Shown: positions 52,941 to 60,441 of the stretch, piece by piece
Layout of the letters: every line of letters begins with the position of its first letter
Numbering within the stretch: position 1 is the first letter of the stretch
Assembly (NCBI RefSeq): GCF_014655955.1
Contig: NZ_BNBO01000014.1
Coordinates: 1-64,000, forward strand
Origin: Kitasatospora indigofera
Lineage (GTDB): Bacteria > Actinomycetota > Actinomycetes > Streptomycetales > Streptomycetaceae
Reading direction: 5' to 3'
Length of the DNA: 64,000 nucleotides
Program-made: the position numbers and the translations under genes
Notes under the pieces: model-generated
The model's database searches: none
Told to the model about the DNA's origin: nothing
What the model saw: the letters and a program-made list of their open reading frames with translations, nothing else

Positions 52941-54056
52941 ATGAGCACCGAGGACCAGCAGGCACGCGAAGCGGGGCAGCCGGCCCGTCCCGGCATCGGC
53001 GCCGGCGCCGGAGCCGTTCACGGGGTGGTCCGGGGCACCGCGCCCGCGCCGCTGTCGATCCTCGACCTCGCCCCGGTGGGCGCCGGCCACACCCCGGCCG
53101 AGGCCCTGGTCGCCACCACCGAGCTGGCCCGCAGCGCCGAGGCCTGGGGCTACCACCGCTTCTGGGTCGCCGAGCACCACGGCATGCCGGGGGTGGCCAG
53201 CTCCACCCCGGCCGTCCTGCTCGCCCACCTGGGCGCGCACACCAGCACCCTGCGGCTCGGCTCCGGCGGGGTGATGCTGCCCAACCACGCGCCGCTCGCG
53301 ATAGCCGAGCAGTTCGGCCTGCTGGAGGCGCTCCACCCGGGCCGGATCGACCTCGGGCTGGGACGCGCCCCCGGCACCGACCAGGCCACCGCCAGGGCGC
53401 TGCGCCGGGGCCTGGCCGAGGGCGCCGACGACTTCCCCCAGCAGCTCGCCGAGCTGACGCACTTCCTGGACGGGGACTTCCCGGCCGGCCATCCGTACGC
53501 CCGGCTGACCGCCGTCCCCAAGGGCGACGGCCGCCCGCCGCTCTGGCTGCTCGGCTCCTCCGGCTTCAGCGCCCGGCTGGCCGGTCAGCTGGGCCTGCCG
53601 TTCGCGTTCGCGCACCACTTCAGCGGCAACAACACCGTGCCCGCCCTGGACCTGTACCGCTCCAGCTTCCGCCCGTCCGAGGTGCTCGCCGAGCCGTACG
53701 CGCTGATCGGCGTCAGCGCGGTCGCGGCCGACGGGGAGGCCCAGGCCCGCCGGCTCGCCCGCTCGGCCGGCCTGGGGATGCTCCGGCTGCGCCTCGGCAA
53801 GCCGGGCCCGATCCCGACGCCGGAGGAGGCCGAGTCCTACCCGTACAGCGCGGCCGAGGCGGACTTCCTGGACGACTGGCTGTCCAACGTCGTGCTCGGC
53901 TCGCCGGGGGAGGTGGCGGACGGCCTGGAGGCGCTGCGCAAGCGCACCGGCGCGGACGAGCTGATGGTGACCTCGCACATCCACGGCCACGAGGCGCGCC
54001 GCCGCTCGTACGGGCTGATCGCGCAGGCGTACGGGCTGACGGCGCAGGTGGCCTAG
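52941..54056 (+). CDS. LLM-class flavin-dependent oxidoreductase (MsnO8-like)
   Basis: A 371-residue luciferase-like protein. It has PLSILDLAPVGAGHTPAEAL, RFWVAEHHGMPGVASSTPAVL, GSGGVMLPNHAPLAIAEQFG and RIDLGLGRAPGTDQATARAL, the pattern of the group typified by the mensacarcin MsnO8 and widespread Streptomyces alkanal-monooxygenase-like enzymes. Substrate unknown. AGGAGG lies nine bases before ATG 52941. A 14-bp terminator follows and serves both converging genes. It is only distantly similar to the two LLM proteins near 15 kb. Confidence 0.9.
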   Translation: MSTEDQQAREAGQPARPGIGAGAGAVHGVVRGTAPAPLSILDLAPVGAGHTPAEALVATTELARSAEAWGYHRFWVAEHHGMPGVASSTPAVLLAHLGAHTSTLRLGSGGVMLPNHAPLAIAEQFGLLEALHPGRIDLGLGRAPGTDQATARALRRGLAEGADDFPQQLAELTHFLDGDFPAGHPYARLTAVPKGDGRPPLWLLGSSGFSARLAGQLGLPFAFAHHFSGNNTVPALDLYRSSFRPSEVLAEPYALIGVSAVAADGEAQARRLARSAGLGMLRLRLGKPGPIPTPEEAESYPYSAAEADFLDDWLSNVVLGSPGEVADGLEALRKRTGADELMVTSHIHGHEARRRSYGLIAQAYGLTAQVA

Positions 54057-54071
54057 CCCGGCGGGCACCCC

Positions 54072-54102
54072 GGCGCGGCCGGGCAGGCTGCCCGGCCGCG
54101 CC
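54072..54102. terminator. Bidirectional terminator between LLM gene and c-di-GMP gene
   Basis: A perfect 14-bp stem (GGCGCGGCCGGGCA with its complement) around loop GGC, between two convergent stop codons. Confidence 0.88.
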
Positions 54103-54112
54103 GCACAGGACC

Positions 54113-56170
54113 CTAGGGCCGCGCCTCGCCGGCGCGGGTCCCGCGCAGTATGTCGGCGACCAGCGCGGCCTCGCCCGGACGGGCGAAGTACCAGCCCTGC
54201 GCGGTGTCGCAGCCGGTCAGCCGGAGCCGCTCGGCCTGGGCGGCGCTCTCGATGCCCTCGGCGGTCACGGTCAGCCCGAGCGCGTGGGCGAGCTGCACCA
54301 TCGCGCGGACGATCTGCTCGTCCGCCTCGGTGCGCCGCGACCCCTGGCCGGGACGCCCGGGCACCGGGTCGCGGAAGCCCTCGATGAAGGTGCCGTCCAG
54401 CTTGAGGACGTGCACCGGCAGCCGGGACAGGTACGCCAGGTTGGAGTAGCCCGTCCCGAAGTCGTCGATGGCGATCCGCACGCCCATGTCGGCCAGCGCC
54501 TGCAGGGCCTGCAGCGGGCGTCCGCCCGGGCCGAGCAGGGCGCTCTCGGTGATCTCCAGCTGGAGCAGCCGGGCCGGCAGCCCGCTGCTCTCCAGTGCCT
54601 GGGCGACGTCGGCGACGACGTCGGAGTCCCAGATCTGGCGGGCCGCCAGGTTGACGCTGACGAAGGTCTCGGTGTCCGGGAACTCCATCAGCCAGCGCCG
54701 GGCCTGACGGCAGGATTCCTCCAGCACCCACTTGCCGAGCGGGACGATCGCCCCGGACTCCTCGGCGAGCGGGATGAAGCGGTCCGGCGAGAGCGTCCCG
54801 TAGCGGGGGTGGCGCCAGCGGACCAGCGCCTCGGCGCCGTGCACCACGCCGTCGGCGAGCCCCACCAGCGGCTGGTACTCGACCGAGAACTCGCCCCGCT
54901 CCAGGGCCGGGCGCAGGGCGGTGGTGAGCAGCTGGCGGGTGAGCTGGTGGGCGCCGCGGTCCGGGTCGTAGAGCGTCCAGCGGGCCCGGCCGTCGGCCTT
55001 GGACCAGTACAGCGTCGAGTCGGCGTCCTTGACCAGGTCGGTCGGCGTGGTGCCCTCGACCGGGCGTTCGACCACGCCCACGCTGGCGGTCACCACCAGC
55101 TGGTGGCCGGCCACCTCGAAGGGCTTCTGCAGGGAGGCGACCAGCCGGCCGGCGAGGGCGGTGAGCTGTTCGTTGCCCTCGCTGTCGGCGACCAGCACGG
55201 CGAACTCGTCGCCACCGAGGCGGGCCACCAGCCGGCCCTCGCCGCGGGCGAAGCCGATCTCCAGCCGGGCGGCGACCGCCACCAGCAGCTGGTCGCCGAT
55301 GTGGTGGCCGAGGGTCTCGTTGATGGCGGCGAAGCCGTCCAGGTCCAGGTAGCAGAGGCCGACCCGGCGCCCGTTCGGCTGCCGCTCACCGGCGGTGGCC
55401 GGGGTGGTGGCCCGGGCGGCGGCGGCCGGGCGGCCGCCGTTGCCGTTGGCCCTGCCGTTCGCACCGGTGCCGGCGCTGATGCCGGGGTTGATGCCCCTGC
55501 CGGTTGCCGTGCTGTCGCCGGTACCGGCACCGGTGCCGTTCGCGGGCCGCCGGAGCGTCTGCGCGACGGGCCCGGCGTGCTCGTCCGCCCGGAGGCAGGC
55601 GGCGTCCAGCCGTTCGAAGAACAGGGCGCGGTTGGGCAGCCGGGTCAGCGGGTCGTGCAGGGCCTGGTACTTGAGCCGGTCCCAGAGCCGGCGCTGCTCG
55701 GTGATGTCCTCGACCATGGCGAGGGTGTACATCGGCCGGCCGGCGCCGTCCCGGATCAGTGAGAGGGTGACCTTGCTCAGCACCGTCCGCCCCTCGCGGT
55801 GCTTGAGCCGCTTCTCCATCCGGAGCCGGTCGCGCTCGCCGCGGACCAGCTCGCGGTACAGCCGGCGCGGGGTGTCCTCGGCCTCGATGATGTCGTGGAT
55901 GTGAGTGCGCACCAGTTCCGAGACCTCGCGCCCGATCATCGCGGCCAGGGCCGGGTTGGCCTCGATGACCCGGTCGGTGGAGTCGATCAGCGCCATCCCG
56001 ATGCCGGCGTCGGCGAACGCGGCCCGGAACCGGGACTCGCTGGCCCGCAGGGCGTCGAGCAGTTGGTCGGTCCCGTCGGCCGGTGGCGCCGAGCAGGTGG
56101 GACAGGCGGTCATCAGGGGGCTGCCGGTGGTGTCGGGCGCCGTTGCGCCGTCCGTCGTGATGCCGTTCAT
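54113..56170 (-). CDS. PAS-GGDEF-EAL cyclic-di-GMP protein (CdgA-like)
   Basis: A 685-residue soluble signalling protein. PAS spans about residues 40-165 (RFRAAFADAGIGMALID.., VEDITEQRRL). GGDEF starts at YQALHDPLTRLPNRALFFERL and has an intact GGDEF near 319-323. EAL begins near 400 with EALVRWRHP (Glu447), DDFGTGYSNL and TAEGIES intact. Both synthesis and breakdown of c-di-GMP are possible. A Gly/Thr/Asn-rich stretch of about 65 residues interrupts the GGDEF domain before CYLDLDGFA. The layout resembles S. coelicolor CdgA, which acts in development downstream of BldD. The start is ATG 56170, with other ATGs upstream. Confidence 0.9.
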   Translation of the reverse strand: MNGITTDGATAPDTTGSPLMTACPTCSAPPADGTDQLLDALRASESRFRAAFADAGIGMALIDSTDRVIEANPALAAMIGREVSELVRTHIHDIIEAEDTPRRLYRELVRGERDRLRMEKRLKHREGRTVLSKVTLSLIRDGAGRPMYTLAMVEDITEQRRLWDRLKYQALHDPLTRLPNRALFFERLDAACLRADEHAGPVAQTLRRPANGTGAGTGDSTATGRGINPGISAGTGANGRANGNGGRPAAAARATTPATAGERQPNGRRVGLCYLDLDGFAAINETLGHHIGDQLLVAVAARLEIGFARGEGRLVARLGGDEFAVLVADSEGNEQLTALAGRLVASLQKPFEVAGHQLVVTASVGVVERPVEGTTPTDLVKDADSTLYWSKADGRARWTLYDPDRGAHQLTRQLLTTALRPALERGEFSVEYQPLVGLADGVVHGAEALVRWRHPRYGTLSPDRFIPLAEESGAIVPLGKWVLEESCRQARRWLMEFPDTETFVSVNLAARQIWDSDVVADVAQALESSGLPARLLQLEITESALLGPGGRPLQALQALADMGVRIAIDDFGTGYSNLAYLSRLPVHVLKLDGTFIEGFRDPVPGRPGQGSRRTEADEQIVRAMVQLAHALGLTVTAEGIESAAQAERLRLTGCDTAQGWYFARPGEAALVADILRGTRAGEARP

Positions 56171-56659
56171 GGCGGTGCCGTTCCCGCCCGGTGCGTCGCC
56201 GTGATGCGGCCACCGGCGCCGTTCGTCGATGTGTCGAAGTCCCTCGTGCCGCGCGCTCTTGGGGTGAGCGTCGGCCCCCTCGGTCTGGCCCGGCACGGCA
56301 TGCTCCCGTCCGCTGCTGACGCTGGTCCGGCCGACTGTCAGTACCGCGGGGGCCGGAAAACCCGCACACCTGTCGTGGCCGCCGGAGCCTGGTGCCGGGT
56401 GCTCGCTGCGGAGCACCCGGCGGGGAACGGGGGTGCTGCGGCCGATCATAAAGCGCGCACGGATCGGGCGGTGACCGCCGCTCGGGTGAGTCGCCCTGGT
56501 TTTGGAGCAGTTGTGCCGGTACGTCAGCACACGCGAACGCCCCCGACACGCGTCGCAGGAGGCGCGTCAGGGGCGTGTGCGCAGGTCGCGCGCTCCCCGG
56601 TCGAGCCGGGTGCCCCGGTCGGGGCCCGTCGGCGCGACGGCCGGGGAGCGCGCGGGCCG
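56171..56659. other. Intergenic region with nested inverted repeats
   Basis: Of 489 bases, the left 340 should contain the c-di-GMP gene promoter. The right part holds a hairpin near 56537-56577 (ACGCCCC/GGGGCGT arms) and a larger one at 56587-56654. I could not place a BldD box with confidence. Confidence 0.45.
56587..56654 (-). terminator. Complex hairpin after the OsmC gene
   Basis: CGCGCGCTCCCCGG (56587-56600) and CCGGGGAGCGCGCG (56641-56654) pair perfectly over 14 bp. The 40-base interior can fold again. It starts five bases after the OsmC stop on the minus strand. Confidence 0.7.
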
Positions 56660-57085
56660 TCAGGCCAGCTTGGCGGTCAGGGTGATGGTGGTCCCCGTCA
56701 GGGCCTGGCTGACCGGGCAGTTCGCCTTGGCGTCCTCCGCGGCCTTGATGAAGCCGGCCTCGTCCAGGCCCGGTACGTCACCGGTGACGGTGAGGTGGAT
56801 GCCGGTGATGCCGGTACCCGGCTGGAAGGTCACGTCGGCCTGGGTGTCCAGCTTGGCGGGCGGGTTGCCCGCGCCGGCCAGGCCGTGCGAGAGCGCCATC
56901 GAGAAGCACGCGGAGTGCGCGGCCGCGATGAGCTCCTCCGGGCTGGTCTTGCCGTTCGGCTCCTCGGAACGGGCCGGCCAGGACACGGGGTACGTGCCGA
57001 TGCCGGACGAGGCGAGGGTCACCTCGCCCTTGCCGTCGAGCAGGTTGCCTTCCCAAGCGGTGCGGGCGGTGCGAGTGGTTGCCAC
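56660..57085 (-). CDS. OsmC/Ohr-family peroxidase
   Basis: A 141-residue thiol peroxidase that reduces organic hydroperoxides. The two redox cysteines are Cys60 in AAHSACFSMALS and Cys123 in ANCPVSQAL, at the usual spacing. SPEELIAAAH before the first cysteine marks the OsmC branch and not Ohr. It starts at GTG 57085, with GGAGG about nine bases upstream. No OhrR-type repressor is adjacent. Confidence 0.93.
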   Translation of the reverse strand: MATTRTARTAWEGNLLDGKGEVTLASSGIGTYPVSWPARSEEPNGKTSPEELIAAAHSACFSMALSHGLAGAGNPPAKLDTQADVTFQPGTGITGIHLTVTGDVPGLDEAGFIKAAEDAKANCPVSQALTGTTITLTAKLA

Positions 57086-57637
57086 GATCGGTACCTCCAG
57101 TGCTGAGCGACTGCTGATCGGTTACGTCCGGTCATGCCGCGTACAGCCTAAGGGCACGCCCGGCGGCGGTTGCGGGCGGCACTCTGAGCGCTTACACAGC
57201 GTCATATCCGCCAGGGCCGGTGGTTTTCGGCCGGTCCGGCGGCGGGCCTGCCGGTGCTCCGGCCCGGGAGCGGGGGCCGGAGCGGGCGAAGGGCGGCTGC
57301 CGGAGCAGGTGCCGGGGCAGGTGACGGGCCCGGCGGCACGGTCCGGGGCCCGGGGCGGGACCGGTGGTCGCGCGGGTGCGGCGGGTGGGGGCCGGCGGGT
57401 GCGGCGGGGGCCGGCGCCGCGCCTGCCGGGGCGACCCGGTGGTGGTCCCGCGCCCGGCCGCCGCCGCCCGTCGCCCCGGGCGGCCCGCGTCCCACCCGTC
57501 CGTCCGCATCGCGGACAACCAGCGCACATGATGGAAGCCCGTGCGGGCCGCCCTGTTAGATTTGCCCGGGCCCGAGCCCGACCACCGGTCCGGCCGGGTG
57601 CCACCCCGCCCGCCCGCACAGCCCCGGAGCCGCCCCG
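57086..57637. other. 552-bp divergent intergenic region
   Basis: It is extremely GC-rich between 57240 and 57520, with no supported gene. The left end (57120-57220) includes TACACAGCGTCATATCC, probably the osmC-side promoter area. On the right TGTTAGAT (57554-57561) is an extended -10 for chorismate mutase, without a clear -35. Confidence 0.4.
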
Positions 57638-57973
57638 ATGACGGACCACGCCACGACCCCCGACGCCGGAACGCCCGAGGGGATCGACGATGCCGTCCGG
57701 GCCGAGCTGACCAGCCTGCGGGAGAGCATCGACAACATCGACGCCGCCGTGGTCCACATGCTGGCCGAGCGTTTCAAGGCCACCCAGCGGGTCGGCCGCC
57801 TCAAGGCCGAGCACAAGCTCCCGCCGGCCGATCCGGCCAGGGAGCGGGACCAGATCAAGCGGCTGCGCGAGCTGGCGGCCGGGGCCCACCTGGACCCGGT
57901 CTTCGCCGAGAAGTTCCTGAACTTCATCATCGCCGAGGTGATCCGCCACCACGAGGCCATCGCCCGGGCCTGA
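57638..57973 (+). CDS. Chorismate mutase, AroQ type
   Basis: A 111-residue all-helical enzyme that converts chorismate to prephenate for phenylalanine and tyrosine. LRESIDNIDAAVVHMLAERF is the family opening helix. RVGRLKAEHKLPPADPARE follows with the substrate-binding Arg and Lys, then EKFLNFIIAEVIRHHE. There is no signal peptide, so it is the cytoplasmic type. Stand-alone small mutases in actinobacteria are often activated by DAHP synthase. ATG 57638 has CGGAG eight bases upstream. Confidence 0.92.
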   Translation: MTDHATTPDAGTPEGIDDAVRAELTSLRESIDNIDAAVVHMLAERFKATQRVGRLKAEHKLPPADPARERDQIKRLRELAAGAHLDPVFAEKFLNFIIAEVIRHHEAIARA

Positions 57974-58333
57974 GCTGCGACGCGCGCCCGGGCGGCCCAG
58001 CCCGCGCCCGCCGGCCGGGCCGCCCGGGCCCGCCCGGCGGCCGTTCGTGTCGGCTGCGGCTAAATGTTTGATTTCGTGGCACCTGAGGGTTGGCGTTAGC
58101 GTGCTGTTTCCCTGGATCGGCTGATCCGGTGGATCGCGGTACCCCGCGCAGTCAGGGTGCGGGGGGACCGGCCGCGGTCCGGAGAGGCGGTTCGCGATGG
58201 CTTCGGCGATGGCACAGCGGTGGCGGGAGCCCCGGCGGCGTGATGGGGCCGGACCGGTGTCGCACCGGGCCGCGCGCCCCTGCGGTCCGGCGTCCCGCCC
58301 GGCGCGGACGGCCGCGGCCCGGGGGTGTACCCG
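57974..58333. other. 360-bp gap between chorismate mutase and signal peptidase genes
   Basis: The left end holds the chorismate mutase terminator. Near 58060-58110 the DNA is unusually AT-rich for this window (TAAATGTTTGATTT, GTTAGCGT), which should be the lepB promoter. A small CCCCGC/GCGGGG hairpin follows near 58140-58167. No gene is supported. Confidence 0.45.
57987..58028 (+). terminator. Terminator of the chorismate mutase gene
   Basis: CCCGGGCGGCCC and GGGCCGCCCGGG form a 12-bp stem with an 18-base loop, 14 bases after the stop. Confidence 0.7.
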
Positions 58334-59086
58334 ATGACGACCGAGCTGACCGGCCCGCGCCGGGCCGACCGCCGCCGCAGAGCCGCCCCGGACGGCCGCC
58401 CGCGCCGGGCCCGCCGCGCCGCCGGGCGGACCGGGCGCCGCCGCCGCTGGCCCTGGTGGGCCGAGATCCCCGCGATGGTGGTGGTCGGCCTGCTCGTCGC
58501 GCTGCTGATCAAGACCTGCCTCTTCCAGGTGTTCACCATCCCCTCGGGGTCGATGGAGAACACCCTGCGGATCGGCGACCGGGTCGGGGTCAACAAGCTC
58601 TCCCCGCTCTTCGGCTGGGAGCCGAAGCCGGGTGAGCCGGTGGTCTTCAAGGACCCGGGGGACTGGCTGCCCGCCCAGGCCACCAGTGGCGGCAACCCCG
58701 TCACCGACGCGGTCGGCGACGTCCTGTCCTTCGTCGGCCTGGTGCCGCCGAAGGACGACAACTACCTGGTCAAGCGGGTGATCGCGACCGGCGGCCAGAC
58801 CGTGCAGTGCTCCGGCACCACCCTGAAGGTCGACGGCGCCCCGGTCTCCGAGCCGTACCTCTTCCGCGGGGACGACTCCTGCGCGGGGATGAACTTCGGG
58901 CCGGTCACCGTCCCGGAGGGCTACGTCTGGGTGGAGGGCGACCACCGCAGCGACTCCGCGGACTCCCGCTACCACCAGCAGGAGAAGGGCGGCGGCGCGG
59001 TGCCGGTCGAGAACGTGGTCGGCCCGGTCTCGGCCGTGGTGTGGCCGCTCGGGCACATCGACTGGTTCGGCTGGTCCGGCCACTGA
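58334..59086 (+). CDS. lepB: Type I signal peptidase
   Basis: A 250-residue membrane protease that removes signal peptides. A very basic cytoplasmic N-terminus (about 38 residues, many Arg) precedes one membrane helix (AMVVVGLLVALLIKTCLF). The serine nucleophile Ser73 is in IPSGSMENTL, and the general base Lys147 is in DNYLVKRVIATGG. The GDHRSDSADSR-type box is WVEGDHRSDSADSRYH. Streptomyces hold several SPases, and this one stands alone rather than in the rplS-linked cluster. ATG 58334 was preferred over an in-frame GTG at 58325. Its stop lies one base from the convergent EamA stop. Confidence 0.92.
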   Translation: MTTELTGPRRADRRRRAAPDGRPRRARRAAGRTGRRRRWPWWAEIPAMVVVGLLVALLIKTCLFQVFTIPSGSMENTLRIGDRVGVNKLSPLFGWEPKPGEPVVFKDPGDWLPAQATSGGNPVTDAVGDVLSFVGLVPPKDDNYLVKRVIATGGQTVQCSGTTLKVDGAPVSEPYLFRGDDSCAGMNFGPVTVPEGYVWVEGDHRSDSADSRYHQQEKGGGAVPVENVVGPVSAVVWPLGHIDWFGWSGH

Positions 59087-59087
59087 G

Positions 59088-60284
59088 CTACGGCGTGACG
59101 GCCTTTCGGCCGTACTCCGGCGCGGGCCCGGTGGCGGCCGTGAGGCCGGCCGGGCCGGCCGGGCCGCCCGTGAGGTCCGCCGGTACCGGCCCGGCCGCCG
59201 GCGCCGCGCCCGGGGCGCCCGTGGCCCCGGTGCCGGTGTCCCCCTCCGGTTCCCCGGTCACGGCCCCGGCGGCCACCACCCCCGCGGCCACCACGGCCGC
59301 GGCCGCGGCGCCCGCCTCCCCGGCCGGTTCGCCCGCCCCGCCGGAGGCCTTGCCGCCGGACGCCTTGCCGGTCTGCGCCGCGAAGGCCCCGGCCAGCACC
59401 AGCAGGCCGCCGGCCAGCTGCGGGGCACCCAGGTGCTCGCCGAGCAGCACCCAGGCCAGCACGGTGGCGACCACGGCCTCCAGGTTGGCCACCACACCGG
59501 CGACCGGCGGCGAGAGGTGCCGGACGGCGACCACGCCGGTCAGGTACGCCAGGACGGTCGCCACCAGGACCATCCAGGCGGCCGGGAGCAGCGCGGGCAG
59601 CACCTGCCCGTTCATCCGGACGTCCCCGCCGAGGATGCCCCAGTCGGCCTGCCAGGGCCGGGTGACGACGGTCAGCACCAGTGCGCCGATCAGCAGCCCG
59701 TACGCGCTGACCGCGATCGGGTCGACCGGGCGCTCGCCCCGGCTGCCCGCGTCGGCCAGCACGAAGTAGCCGACCTGGCAGCAGGCGGCGCCGAGCGCGA
59801 AGAGGACGCCGAGCGCGTCGAAGCTCAGCCCGTTCCAGACCTCGACCACGCAGGCCAGCCCGGTGACCGCGACGCCGGCGCCGATCGCCGCGCCCCGGCC
59901 GACCGGCCGGCGCTGGACGAACTTGACGTAGGCGAGCAGCAGCGGCGGCCCGAGGTACTCGATCAGCAGCGCGACCCCGACCGGGATCCGGGATATCGCG
60001 GCGAAGTAGCAGGCCTGCACGCCGGCCACGGCGAGCAGGCCGAAGCCGAGCAGCAGTCCGGGCCGGCGCAGCACCGCGGCGCGGTGCCGGTAGGCCAGCG
60101 GGAGCAGCACGAGGGCCGCTCCGGTCACCCGCAGCCAGACCACGTGCAGCGGCGAGAGCCCGGCCTCGATCAGGGGTTTGGCCGCTGTGCCGGAGCCGCC
60201 GAAGGCGCAGGCCGAGACCAGTGCGAGGGTCAGGCCGAGCGACCGGCCGGACGCGCTGCGGGGGAGGGGCTGAGAGCTGTGCAT
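59088..60284 (-). CDS. EamA/DMT-superfamily exporter (RhtA-like)
   Basis: A 398-residue protein. The first 300 residues hold ten membrane helices in two EamA repeats (AFGGSGTAAKPLIEAG..VVWLRVTGAALVLLP, and GVVANLEAVVATVLAWVLLGE). It resembles RhtA/YdeD-type exporters of threonine, homoserine or other small metabolites. The last 90 residues are an Ala/Gly/Pro-rich tail that should be cytoplasmic and disordered. Substrate unknown. The start ATG 60284 is followed directly by the first helix. Confidence 0.87.
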   Translation of the reverse strand: MHSSQPLPRSASGRSLGLTLALVSACAFGGSGTAAKPLIEAGLSPLHVVWLRVTGAALVLLPLAYRHRAAVLRRPGLLLGFGLLAVAGVQACYFAAISRIPVGVALLIEYLGPPLLLAYVKFVQRRPVGRGAAIGAGVAVTGLACVVEVWNGLSFDALGVLFALGAACCQVGYFVLADAGSRGERPVDPIAVSAYGLLIGALVLTVVTRPWQADWGILGGDVRMNGQVLPALLPAAWMVLVATVLAYLTGVVAVRHLSPPVAGVVANLEAVVATVLAWVLLGEHLGAPQLAGGLLVLAGAFAAQTGKASGGKASGGAGEPAGEAGAAAAAVVAAGVVAAGAVTGEPEGDTGTGATGAPGAAPAAGPVPADLTGGPAGPAGLTAATGPAPEYGRKAVTP

Positions 60285-60441
60285 CGGGGCATTCTGCCAG
60301 CCGAGGGGCCATTTCGGTAAGGTGCTACTCGGACTTTTGCTCCTCACCCGTCGGTGGCCGGCGGACCGGGCCGGGGCCGCCGGCGCCGGGCCGGTCGTAC
60401 CCGTCCCGCCCGTGCCCCGCCCGGCTGGTCCCCCCGGTCGG

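Noticed and set aside
52781-55762. A 993-codon plus-strand frame over the LLM and c-di-GMP genes
   Set aside because: It is low complexity and lies over two genes with clear families, and its length is an artefact of few stop codons at this base composition.
57974-58333. A riboswitch upstream of lepB
   Set aside because: Hairpins and an AT-richer stretch exist, but no known riboswitch core could be matched.
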